A stretch of DNA of 64,000 nt from Cercophora sp. LCS_1 (Eukaryota; Ascomycota; Sordariomycetes; Sordariales; Lasiosphaeriaceae), in NCBI GenBank assembly GCA_036250225.1, contig JAPZLL010000004.1, positions 1,364,001-1,428,000 of the forward strand. Reading direction: 5' to 3'. Position numbers and translations under genes: made by a program. Shown piece by piece: positions 32,361-41,633 of this stretch (its first letter is position 1; the number at the start of each line of letters is the position of its first letter). The notes under the pieces were generated by a model. That model worked only from the letters and a program-made list of their open reading frames with translations. It had not been told where the DNA came from and ran no database searches.

Positions 32361-32876
32361 TTTTGGATCGTGCTGAGGAGATAGAGGAATTGGGAGATGT
32401 TGGGGGTCAATTGGTTGGGGTTGTGGTTGGGACGGGAGCTCACAGCCAGCTCGAGGTCCGAGGGTCCAAGCTTCGGTGCAATTGAGCCTCCCCGCGGACC
32501 AATTTGCGGGATGCAGGGGTCAGTCCGAGTTTCGGATGACATCACCATTGAGCCCCTGTCAATCTGCTTGGCTTCGGATTATCATGCCTATGGTTGTGGT
32601 GGGAGAAGAGCCGATAATCGGGAGTTTGATTATGTCCTGTAATTGAAGGCATCATGCAGGAATGCAGAGCTGCATTAGTATGGACAAAGCTGTAGTTGTG
32701 ACAGCTCGCTCAGGTTCGACCTTCGGATGACGCAAAGGCGATGGCTGAAAAAAAGTCTACCCTAACCCTATGTAGAGTCCAACTTGAGGAGTCTGACAAG
32801 TCCATGTTCCCCCGCCAGAGCTGACGAGCATCAGCCCAGCGCTGCATCAACCAACATCGGGCACCTTCATAACTAG
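32361..32876. promoter_or_regulatory. Bidirectional promoter, peroxiredoxin / DUF167
   Basis: This 516-bp divergent region carries a telobox-like site at 32759-32767, flanked by further CCCTA, 110 bp upstream of the DUF167 start. No gene is seen. Confidence 0.55.
32759..32767 (+). promoter_or_regulatory. Telobox-like motif (TACCCTAACCCTA)
   Basis: ACCCTAACC extended to TACCCTAACCCTA, about two CCCTAA telomere units. It is the longest of the four copies in the window and lies in the divergent peroxiredoxin/DUF167 promoter. Confidence 0.45.
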
Positions 32877-33286
32877 ATGGCGGCCAGGGCGTTGTCATAC
32901 GTGGCCGGCACTAAGAAGTCGCCCCGCGGCACGCTATACATTAATTGCAACGTGAAGCCTGGCGCCAACAAATCCCGAGAAGGCGTTGCCTCGTTCAACG
33001 ACGATGCCGTCGAAATATGTGTAGCCGCGCAAGCCCGAGAAGGAGAAGCGAACAAGGCGGTTGTAAAGGTTCTCAGCGAGGTAGCCCATAATCCCCACCT
33101 CGCGTGCTCTTTTCCAAGTCTCATAGGTTTTAGGTGCTGAATCTGCCCAAGTCAGACTTGCAGATCACCCATGGTCTGAAGTCCAGAAACAAGACCATCG
33201 CGGTAGTTGGGTCTTGGGTTGGCGATGGCGAAGAAGCATGCCTAACGCGAGTTCGCGAATATCTTAGCAAGGCTATTGAGAGTTGA
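32877..33286 (+). CDS. DUF167 (UPF0235) family protein
   Basis: Two exons, 32877-33080 and 33134-33286 (53-bp intron), give 118 residues. The family motif order is present: NCNVKPGANKSREGVASFND, EICVAAQAREGEANKAVVKV, then LNLPKSDLQITHGLKSRNKT and a closing amphipathic helix. Related proteins (bacterial YggU, human C15orf40) are small alpha/beta folds without an assigned activity. The intron falls in phase 0 between the two halves. Its 3' end lies 61 bp from the convergent DAM1. Confidence 0.9.
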
Positions 33287-33347
33287 GCATCGCCCACCCC
33301 ATTGCGGCCAAAACTGGTAGATATCCTGCATCGAAGATACTTGTCGT

Positions 33348-34151
33348 TCACCGAATGCCGCGGCCCCTGGGTTTAGCAAGCCTACTAGGCTGCGAACCTC
33401 GAGTGCCCGTGCCTCCGCGACCACCCCTTGACGCGCCTGAACCCCTGACAGATGGAGCGGGGACACGAGACTGGCGCGTTCCTGGGGCAGGCGTTTGTGT
33501 CTTCGGCGTAGCCTTTTTGGATGAAGTCGGAGGATTCTCGACGAAAGAGGTGTCGGTGGTCCTAAATTGGACGGTCAGCCACTCCGGAAACTTGCTTCGA
33601 CGGGCAGAAAAGGCTTACATAAAAGTCATTTCACCATCAGGCTCCCCAGGCGCTTTACCTGCAACTTCCGTGCTAGCTTTTATGATGTCAGTTGTGACGG
33701 AAGCCCATATTCCCAGGCGCAAGATAACTCACCACTCTCTTGCTGTCTCACCCTCCGGAACGATTCTGGCAGAGGGCTCTAAAGACGGTTAGTCGTCTTT
33801 CCGTGATCCAATGACACGCGATCCTACCTCCGGAAAGTCGACACAAAAAGCATTCATGTTCAACCCATACATAAAGCTGGCAAAGCTCTCGCTGAAACGT
33901 GACAGGCTCTCGTGCATGAGCTGGAAGTGCATCATGTTGGCTTCGAGGTCGGCCATGGCGTCCGAGAGCTCTGCGAAGGCGGGCTCGAAAGTGTTGAGTG
34001 GGAATGGCGCATCGCCAGTAACACTCCGTCGGGCAGAATCTCGAAAGGATGACCGGGACGATGGTCGTAGAGGTGTGGTGGGCCGCGAGTTGCGAGTTCG
34101 TGATGTCGAACGCGCCCGCTTGGTGCTCGAGTCTCGCTCGTCGCTCGGCAT
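33348..34151 (-). CDS. DASH/Dam1 complex subunit Dam1
   Basis: Four exons on the minus strand: 34151-33828, 33778-33733, 33658-33619 and 33561-33348, giving 207 residues. Dam1 belongs to the ring complex that couples kinetochores to spindle microtubules. The conserved core spans about 50-125: PLNTFEPAFAELSDAMADLE, MMHFQLMHESLSRFSESFAS and GLNMNAFCVDFPE, continuing across the intron as SPLPESFRRVRQQE. The small third exon (40 nt) links to MTFMTTDTSFVENPP. The tail is basic and Gly/Arg/Ser-rich, with Aurora-like sites possible in the RRSVTG and SSFRDS segments near the N-terminus. The exon set was chosen because it is the only one I found that restores TTDTSFVENPP in frame. Confidence 0.92.
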
Positions 34152-35101
34152 AGTGGCGCAGCAATGCTGTAGATCTGACCAAGCGAGCTTCGAGGGAATC
34201 AGCGCGCAGTAGATGGTTCCCCTGTTTGAGCGGCGGCCTGGATACTGCTGGTTTGTTTACTCAATCCGTCAACGTCGAACATCGACGCGAAAACATGCCC
34301 CGCGTCAGACCCAATATGGAGGCACGTGCGCTTTTCCAGAAGGGTGGGCAGTGAGGGGCAGCGCTGACGAGCTGGCTGCAGCGAGTCATTTGCGCCCAAC
34401 CTGCGCCAAGACACGAAGCCACACAGCGGGGATCGCTTGCTTCCCGACCCCGTCACCGTCACCACTTTTCTGACGTTTGACATTTGTCCAGAGTTTTTTT
34501 TTTTTCAACTGGAGTCCGAAAGGGCTATGAGTGCGGAGATCGCCATTGTTCATGACACGGATTTAAATCCGGCGACATCTGAAGAAATTGCCGCCTGTAC
34601 ATACGGCTCTAGCCCGCCCTGAAGTAAGATAGGTAGACGAACGGAAGCGCCTAGCCGTTGGAACGACACCATTTCCAGGTTGTCCATGTTCCTGCAGAGC
34701 GCTACGTCCCGCTCTCATTTTGCGCATGAGACTGTTCCCTCCCTCGGCCTTGGTAGCCAAGCTCCCAACGAGTCAAAGAGTTTCTCTCCCACCTAGAATT
34801 CGAGAACAAATCTTGGTCCAGTCCGTTTCTGTGCGCTTTACCGATCCCCCGACCTGTATGTGGGCCTCGTTCCTCCTGCGAAACTTGATGCGAAACCAAC
34901 GACGTTTTTTGAGGCTCGCGCTGACACGGATAGCCCGGGATAACTTGTTTCTGCCATTGGGTGGTCAATGGGGCTGTACTGAGCTCCCTGCTTGAACCAT
35001 CCTTTCAGCTCACCTCGGACTGGCTGATCCGCTGAATCCACGGGCCCGACCTGATGCGCGTGTGCCGGCAACTCTGATCGCAATTCCCTGGAGATATCCC
35101 T
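34152..35101. promoter_or_regulatory. Divergent intergenic region, DAM1 / CSR1-like
   Basis: About 950 bp with a T homopolymer near 34494-34505. Only short non-coding frames are present; no gene or RNA is seen. Confidence 0.5.
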
Positions 35102-37048
35102 ATGCGCCCGTCGCCGTCGGTGTTGCGCCTCCGCCCTTCAGCGTTCTCTTTCCACACGAAACTCCTCCCGGGACAGCCCTCGCTCCAGCGCACTTTTTGG
35201 CGACCCGTTGACAAGTTTTGCTCCCCGCCTACCGTCGCACGAGGCCTATCAAAACTCAGTCCAAAAGCCTCATCAACTCAAAGAGCTGAGCAACCCCCGG
35301 TCCAGCGCTCATCCAGACACCCCGTTATCGCCTCCTCGGGAAACATCCTTGGCCTCCTCCTTCTCTTTAGCATCGGGCTCGGTGTGGGATTTTCATTCAC
35401 TCACAAAACTAATATCGAAGACGGCGACGAGACAGGATCGGACGTCATGGGTCTCAACTCGGATGTCATGGCCGGAGAAATAGCCCCGGGCCGTCCCGGA
35501 AATCTTACCCCTGAGCAGGAGGAGAAACTTAGGCAGCTTTGGCAACTTGTCTTTCAAGTCTGCGGCGTCGTTAAGCCTGAGAACGGGACAGCCACCGAGC
35601 AAGCCCCTCCCGCTCCTCCGGTTGAGAAGGTTGAGAAGGTTGAGAAGGCGGCCAAGAAAACCAGTCGCATGTCCATCTTTCGCAGAGGCCGAAAGGAGTC
35701 GGACGCAGATACGACAACACCGGTGACACCACCTCCTAGGCCACCACCGTCAGTCATTCTGACGACCAAAGAGAACGACGAGGACAAGTATGGCCAGATC
35801 AAGCACTTTTACGACACGCTGGCAAGCCAGACTCCCGAGTCGATTCGCTCTACTATCTGGAGTATGGTAAAGCATGACCATCCCGATGCGTTGCTCCTCA
35901 GGTTCCTGCGGGCGCGCAAATGGGACGTGGAAAAGGCACTCATCATGATGGTGTCGACCATGAGCTGGCGTGCACAGGAGATGAAGGTGGATGAGGAGAT
36001 CATGAAGAACGGTGATGCGGCGGCGGCTGAGGCGGAAAAGGACGGCACTGATCCCGTCAAGCAACGACTGGGCCATGACTTTTTGCACCAGGCGCGGATA
36101 GGCAAGAGTTTTGTACATGGCACAGACAAGCAGGGGAGGCCGATTTGTTACGTGAGGGTGAGGCTGCACAGGCAGGGCGAGCAACTTGAGGAGAGCCTGG
36201 AGAAGTATACCGTCTATGTCATTGAGACATGCCGGCATTTATTGCAGCCGCCAGTCGATACTGCTGTAAGTTGCCCCTTGGTCTTCCTCATATCCCGTCA
36301 CTGACATGAATACAGACTATTGTGTTCGACATGACTGGCTTCTCGCTCGCGAACATGGTAAGCCCTTACGTACGGATCCCACCATCTCATCGGTTGCTGA
36401 TCGACGCAGGATTACACCCCCGTAAAATTCATGATCAAGTGCTTCGAGGCTAACTACCCCGAATCTCTCGGGGCTGTCCTCGTTCACAAAGCACCTTGGG
36501 TCTTCCAGGGCATCTGGAAGGTGATCCGCGGCTGGCTCGACCCAGTCGTCGCCAACAAGGTTCACTTCACCAATAACGTCAAGGAGATGGAAGAGTTCAT
36601 CGCCGTCGACCGGATCCCCAAAGAGCTCGAGGGCCAAGAGGACTGGGAGTACAAGTTTGTCGAGCCCATACCCGGCGAAAACGACAAGATGAGCGACGTC
36701 GAGACACGGGACCGTTTGCTTTCCGCGCGGCAGTTGCTGGTGAAGCAGTTTGAGGAGGCCACCCAGCAGTGGATCCAGCACCCTGAGGCCGAAAAGGGTG
36801 ACGAAATCAAAGCGCGTCGCGCTGAGCTTGCGACCAAGCTTCGGGAGGATTACTGGAACTTAGACCCCTATATCCGGGCGAGGTCATTTTACGACAGGAC
36901 CGGGGTGCTGGGAGCAGGGGGTGTCATCAACTTTTATCCGCGGGAGAAGAAGCTGAATGAGAAGGTGGATGAGATTACGAATGGCGTGGAAAAGGTTGCG
37001 CTTGCGCAGTCGAATCCGGTAGACACGTCAGCGGATGATGTGGACTAA
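35102..37048 (+). CDS. CRAL-TRIO/Sec14 phospholipid-transfer protein with N-terminal membrane anchor (Csr1-like)
   Basis: Three exons, 35102-36265, 36316-36357 and 36410-37048, give 614 residues. The CRAL-TRIO N-domain covers about 250-300 (HDHPDALLLRFLRARKWDVE). The Sec14 lipid-binding domain covers about 325-480 (GRPICYVRVRLHRQGEQLE, TIVFDMTGFSLANM, FEANYPESLGAVLVHKAPW, FTNNVKEMEEFI). A charged C-terminal region follows. Exon 2 is only 42 nt (14 residues). The family is Csr1/Sec14-like and exchanges phosphatidylinositol with other lipids. Unusually, 122 residues precede the usual start: a basic mitochondrial-type leader (RPSPSVLRLRPSAF) and a hydrophobic helix at about 80-100 (NILGLLLLFSIGLGVGFSFT). 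ATG 35468 (MAGEIAPGRPGNL) would give the normal soluble form. A VEKVEKVEK repeat lies near 35621. Confidence 0.88.
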
Positions 37049-37250
37049 TTCTCTCCTCTTTCTAGATCCTGGTGGGTGGCGGTGGTTGTTTGCGATCATC
37101 GATACAAGTGGCTCACCCGTATATATATAGCCCTTGGTGGGCGGTTTCCCCTAGTCGAGATCAACGTACCTAGAGTAGCACTTCGCATCCATAGTTGTCC
37201 TCGTTTTGTCCGTATCACATTCTAAGGGGTAATAAAAGCTCACTACAATT

Positions 37251-37927
37251 CTACACCTTGGACTTGATCTCCTCGGAGAGCGCCTTGAGCTTGTCCATAT
37301 CCGTCTTCTGCTGTGGCCAACCAATTCCGAGCCCCTCCTCCTGGTTTGGCTTTGGGATCTAGTAACTAGTTAGTACATTACCTAGTCGGATAAACAACTA
37401 CCGATCGCATACCATATGAACGTGAACCTGTAAGACCTGGTTAGCAACAAAACATTTGACAAGGCAAGATAACACGCACATGGCCAACCTCCTGATGAGC
37501 ACCCTTGCCGTTATTCTGGAGAATGTTGAACTCAGGTGCGCCGACTGCAAGCGCAAGCTTCTTTGCGACGGGCTATGCGGTTACGAGTTAGAGGCATACT
37601 TCCAATGTTCAAGCCGGGAGTGCCATACTAGAAGCTCGGTCAAGTGGTCGTCAGGGATATCGGTCAACTTCTCGCCATGCACCTTGGGGATGACGAGCTG
37701 TGCCCCGGTCAGAAACAGGCCCAATGAATTATAGTGGTAACATACAGCATGGCCGCGGCTCAGGGGCTGGATGTCGAGGAAAGCGAGGGTCTTGTCGCTC
37801 TCAAAGAGCTTGAAGCAGGGGATCTCTCCTGCGATCGGGGCTCGGGTCAGTTTGCATGCACTCTGCTGAACGGGTCCTAAAAGGATTACTTGCCCTTGAC
37901 GATTTTACAAAAGATGCAAGCGGCCAT
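37251..37927 (-). CDS. HIT-family nucleotide hydrolase Hnt1
   Basis: Six exons on the minus strand: 37927-37894, 37828-37746, 37697-37629, 37572-37480, 37427-37413 and 37358-37251, giving 133 residues. It belongs to the HINT branch of histidine-triad proteins, which hydrolyse AMP-lysine/adenosine phosphoramidates. The protein opens ACIFCKIVKGEIPCFKLFES, continues LAFLDIQPLSRGHALVIPKV and FNILQNNGKGAHQEVGH, and carries the triad H93-V-H95-V-H97-M. The triad is split: H93 ends exon 4, and exon 5 is a 15-nt microexon encoding VHVHM. Intron 1 has a GC donor (GGCAAGT) because the GT alternatives break the frame. All other introns are GT-AG. It is convergent with the CRAL-TRIO gene and divergent from MOG1. 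Confidence 0.92.
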
Positions 37928-38690
37928 TTTACTTGCCATTGGGGTTCTACAACGATGAGAGGTATGGAAAAGGGGCGTCAAGAGGAGTTGTTGTGGTGGT
38001 TTAGTCTGACGTAGATAGCCCACCCACAAGCTCCAAGCGGGATCAAGCTCCCGCCGTCCACCGTGGCGAGGAACCGCGCTGGGGCGGGGTAGATACCGAA
38101 GGGTCCCCGAGGGAACCGCTCCGCGCCGCCCTCAAGTCATGTCGAGAGATTGCCCTAAAGGTAACTCTGGGGGACTATCTAGGTGAATCTTTAGCCACAA
38201 TGTATTATAGCAGAACCTTTGCCACCAGGTGACCTATTTCAATCCAGGTACCCTATACTGGACTTCATCTCCAACAAAGTCAGGGTTAGGGTCTAGTATG
38301 ACCCCTCCCAGTGAGTCCAAAGTCCAAACCACGGCAAGCCCGGCAATAAACTGGAGGGAGCGTTATTGGGTTTGGGAGGACTCCCATTCGGAACCAAGAA
38401 CCTGTACCACGGCTGAGTCACAGTTGCCCGAGTTTACTGGTTCAACGGTTGTGAAGTGCCCCACGGCAGCAGTTGAACACCAGGCTGCTGCCCCGCCCCC
38501 GCCATGATTGGCTCCATCGACATCATCGCCTGGTCGCAAAGTGTCTGTCGCAAACCATAATAACAGCCTTCTTTTACTCTGTGCCAGCTCGTCGCGCAAC
38601 CTTTCCCTTATCCCGTATCTGCTTCGCGATCCCAATCGTCTCGGCTTCCCAGACACAAGACCAAAACCCACTCCACCAAGCCCCTGAAGA
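37928..38690. promoter_or_regulatory. Bidirectional promoter, HNT1 / MOG1
   Basis: This 763-bp divergent region carries a telobox-like site at 38284-38292, about 400 bp upstream of MOG1. No gene is seen. Confidence 0.55.
38284..38292 (-). promoter_or_regulatory. Telobox-like motif in divergent promoter
   Basis: The + strand reads CAGGGTTAGGGTC, which contains GGTTAGGGT; its reverse complement is ACCCTAACC. This is the fourth copy of the 9-mer in the window. Confidence 0.4.
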
Positions 38691-39431
38691 ATGACATCCT
38701 ACAAGACCACCCCTCTCTTCGGCGGAGCTCTGGCGTGCGATCTCCCAGAGAAGTTCGCCGACGTTAGGTACGATGCGAAATCCTCCCCAGCCTTGCGCCC
38801 GCTCGCCCCTCTTTTTGCGAATCTAAGAACCACAACCAACTAACAGTTCCTTAGCAAGCTCCGTCAGGTCCCCGACAACCAAGAAGTGTATATCGACAAG
38901 GATGGCTTCACCAGCATCATCTTCGATATCACCGAGCGAGTTGGCCCCACGAGCACCGGGAGCCTCGAGACCGATGGCCGCGCCCTGACGATGCACCTGG
39001 AGGAACTCGTGGGTGACGACGCCGATACAGTCAAGGTGTGGAACACGACCGAGACACAGTTTTCGCATCTCGAGTAAGATAGAGAGTTCTTTGGGACAAA
39101 CTGTATAATTCGCGTGCTAACGGTGAATCCCGCCAGCGCGAGCATCCCAGCGTATACCCTCATTGCGACGCAAACGCCCAAGAGCGCATCGGAGAGGTCG
39201 TCGGCGCCAGACTTTACAGCGCTGATTCTGACGCTTGTGCGTCTCGAGAAGGAGTCGACAGATATTCTGATCACGGTCAACGTCCCGCATATCAAGGGGG
39301 AGTACGATGAGGACGAAGTTGATCTGGCGCTCGGGAAGCAGGGCGAGTTGATCGGAGATGCGGTGGAGTATGCCGCGAAGATCTGGAGCACATTTGAGGT
39401 GAAGGATTGGAACTTGTTCAGCGAGGTTTAG
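38691..39431 (+). CDS. Ran guanine-nucleotide release factor Mog1
   Basis: Three exons, 38691-38767, 38855-39073 and 39137-39431, give 196 residues. Mog1 binds the GTPase Ran/Gsp1, releases nucleotide and supports nuclear protein import. Family blocks are visible: TPLFGGALACDLPEKFADVS, then KLRQVPDNQEVYIDKDG, ITERVGPTSTGSLETDG and a C-terminal helix GELIGDAVEYAAKIWSTFEV. The first acceptor was placed at 38854 (CTTAG) rather than the nearer CAG because only it continues FADVS-KLRQVPD in frame. The second intron (63 bp) joins FSHLD to ASIPAYTLIATQTP. It is convergent with the GCNA-like gene. Confidence 0.93.
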
Positions 39432-39747
39432 GTTTTTGAGCATCGGTCTGGGATTTTCTTGGGTATCTGGGTGTTTGAGTAGTTCGATGGATGAACGGGC
39501 ATAGCGCATGGCCTGGACTGAGTTAGGACTTGTCCCGGGGAGGTGGATAAAATACACCAAGGACTTCAAGGTATCACTTGGGAGGACAGGTGTTGCATGA
39601 TCATGACTTTATTATGTCTTTACGACGAGCGATGCTGGCTCTATCACATGTATGTAGTAAACCAACAGCTAGTCTAGGTCTACAGGGTATTAGTACGATC
39701 TATAGTCATCAACCCTTTAGTCCTTACGCCCGCACCTTTCCTGGACT
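39432..39747. other. Convergent intergenic region
   Basis: This 316-bp region lies between the MOG1 and GCNA-like 3' ends. No gene or repeat is seen. Confidence 0.5.
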
Positions 39748-41633
39748 TTATGTCAGGTCGACGACCACAGGCGCGGCTACTTCTCCTTTTCCTTGTTTGG
39801 CCGCCCACCTCCCAGCTACCATTTTCATGATATCCTTTTGCGGACTCCCGGGATTCTCCTCCCTGATCCTCTTCATCTCTTCCTTCATGAAAAGTTGGTA
39901 TTCAGTTGGTCCCCGTTTCGCTACACCGTCGCCTGTTTTGGCGGCGCCTCTCGGCGCAGGCTTGATCTGCTTCAATAACCCCTTGCACCCGCCACACCGA
40001 TGCCGCTCGGGATTCACGCTCTTGGAGTGCCGCTTATACTCCATCCCGCACCCTTCACATTCCCACACATACTTGAAGTCAATCTCGTACGAATGCTTTG
40101 TTGTGACTTCGATGCCCCTATCCCTAAACGCCTGCGAACACTGCGCAGCCCACGCCTTGAACTCCTTTCCGTGGGGGTTATTGGTAATTCCCGAGACCAT
40201 GAAATTGGCAAGGTGACAAAATTCGTGAGCAATCACGTTGAGGAGCCGGTGCTCGTCGTCAATGACTTTCTCCGCTAGTTCGATCGAGGCGTGATGCTTG
40301 TAGGTCACCTTGACTTTGTTGGTGGCAGTGCACGTGGCCCGTAAAGTCTCGCGTTTCCAGTTGGCGCGTCCGGCCGTCGTGTTCAGCTTGTTGGTCCAGA
40401 GGAGTTTGATGCCCCCTGTTGACGCGGAAAGCTCGGATAGCTGGCCGTTAGTAATTACTTTGTCGAGCGCGGCGAGGAACGAGGCGGCCAGGTCGTGTTT
40501 CGATTGCTCGAATGCCTTTTTGGCTTCTCGCGCTGAAGGGAGCTTGGCCTTGGGGGCGGGCGTCTTTTTGACGGGACTGGCTTTGGTCGGGGAGGGGAAG
40601 AGTTGTTTGCGCGGAGAGTGCTCGTCGTTCCAGTCGTCGATGAATTCTTGAGACCAAAACGCGTCAGAACTTGGTCTATGGGGAGTCGCTGGTATTCGAG
40701 GGAGTTTCGTTGGGGAGGTGAGAGTGGGTTTGGGTTTTGGGGGAGTTAAAGGGGGTGTTTGTTTGCGACTCCGCGATTTGGCCGGCTCGGCGCTAGGGGC
40801 GAGGAGAGTGTCGTGTCTGACAAGAAGTTAGAAATGGATCAGGGACAACCAGCATGAGGGACTTACAGATCTAGGCGGGAGAAGGTATCGGCGAGGTCTT
40901 TCTCTCCCGTCCTTCTCCCTTTCGCCCCCTTTTCAGTTCCCAACCGAATACTGTTTGGTTTTTTGTCCACCTTGTCATGAACACTTTCGCTCTGCCCACC
41001 GCTTATTTTGCGGTCTTTGGTATGATTAGAAACAGTCCTTGCCGGTTTGTTTGGTGGGACGGGGGGACATCTGGGCTTCGCCGGTGGCCGAGTCGGAAAT
41101 ACCTCCACCGCTGATCCGTCATCGTCGTCGTCGTCCACAATAAAGTCATCCATACTGTCATAATCGGAGACATCTGAATCGTCTGAGTTGGAAGGGTCGT
41201 CGACCAGGGAAACTTCCTCTGTGATAGTGATTTCCTCCTGTGCTGAGACGAACCCGTCCTCCTCCTTGTCCTCCTCTTGTGGTGTTGTGGGAACTGGTCG
41301 GCTTTTCCTCGATCGCAACTCGACCCTTGGCCGTCGGGGTTTTCTATCCTTCTCATCTACAGATGCCTGGGCGACTGGCTCCGTTTCGGCATCTGGCGTC
41401 CAACTCCGTAATAGCGCGTTGTCTGCGATTTGTCCCAACTTACGCCTCCTCACCGAAGCCGGGGCCTTGGCTGTCTTGTCGACTTTCGGCGGTACGACAT
41501 CGTTTTCTCGGGTTTCGGACACGGCCTGCTGTTTGCTTCGGGCTTTTTGCCGAAGGAGAACTTCGATCTCGGGGAGTGAATCGTCTGCTTCGTCGCTCGA
41601 ATCGACGACGCGTGGTCGTGATGCCCTGGCCAT
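39748..41633 (-). CDS. GCNA-like SprT metalloprotease with acidic region and HMG-like box
   Basis: Two exons, 41633-40867 and 40816-39748 (50-bp intron), give 611 residues. The N-terminal ~380 residues are disordered, with a strong acidic patch near 140-172 (DDSDVSDYDSMDDFIVDDDD). A SprT-like zinc protease domain follows at about 385-560: LLWTNKLNTTAGRANWKRET, then HEFCH (453-457) with the catalytic Glu and two zinc-ligand His. A zinc-ribbon segment (CEGCGMEYKRHSK ... CGGCKGLL) comes next. The last ~50 residues resemble an HMG box (GPTEYQLFMKEEMKRIREENPGSPQKDIMKMV). This order of acidic IDR, SprT, zinc ribbon and HMG is that of animal GCNA/ACRC, which acts on DNA-protein crosslinks. That activity is inferred for this fungus. 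It is divergent from FKS1 across 4 kb. Confidence 0.9.
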
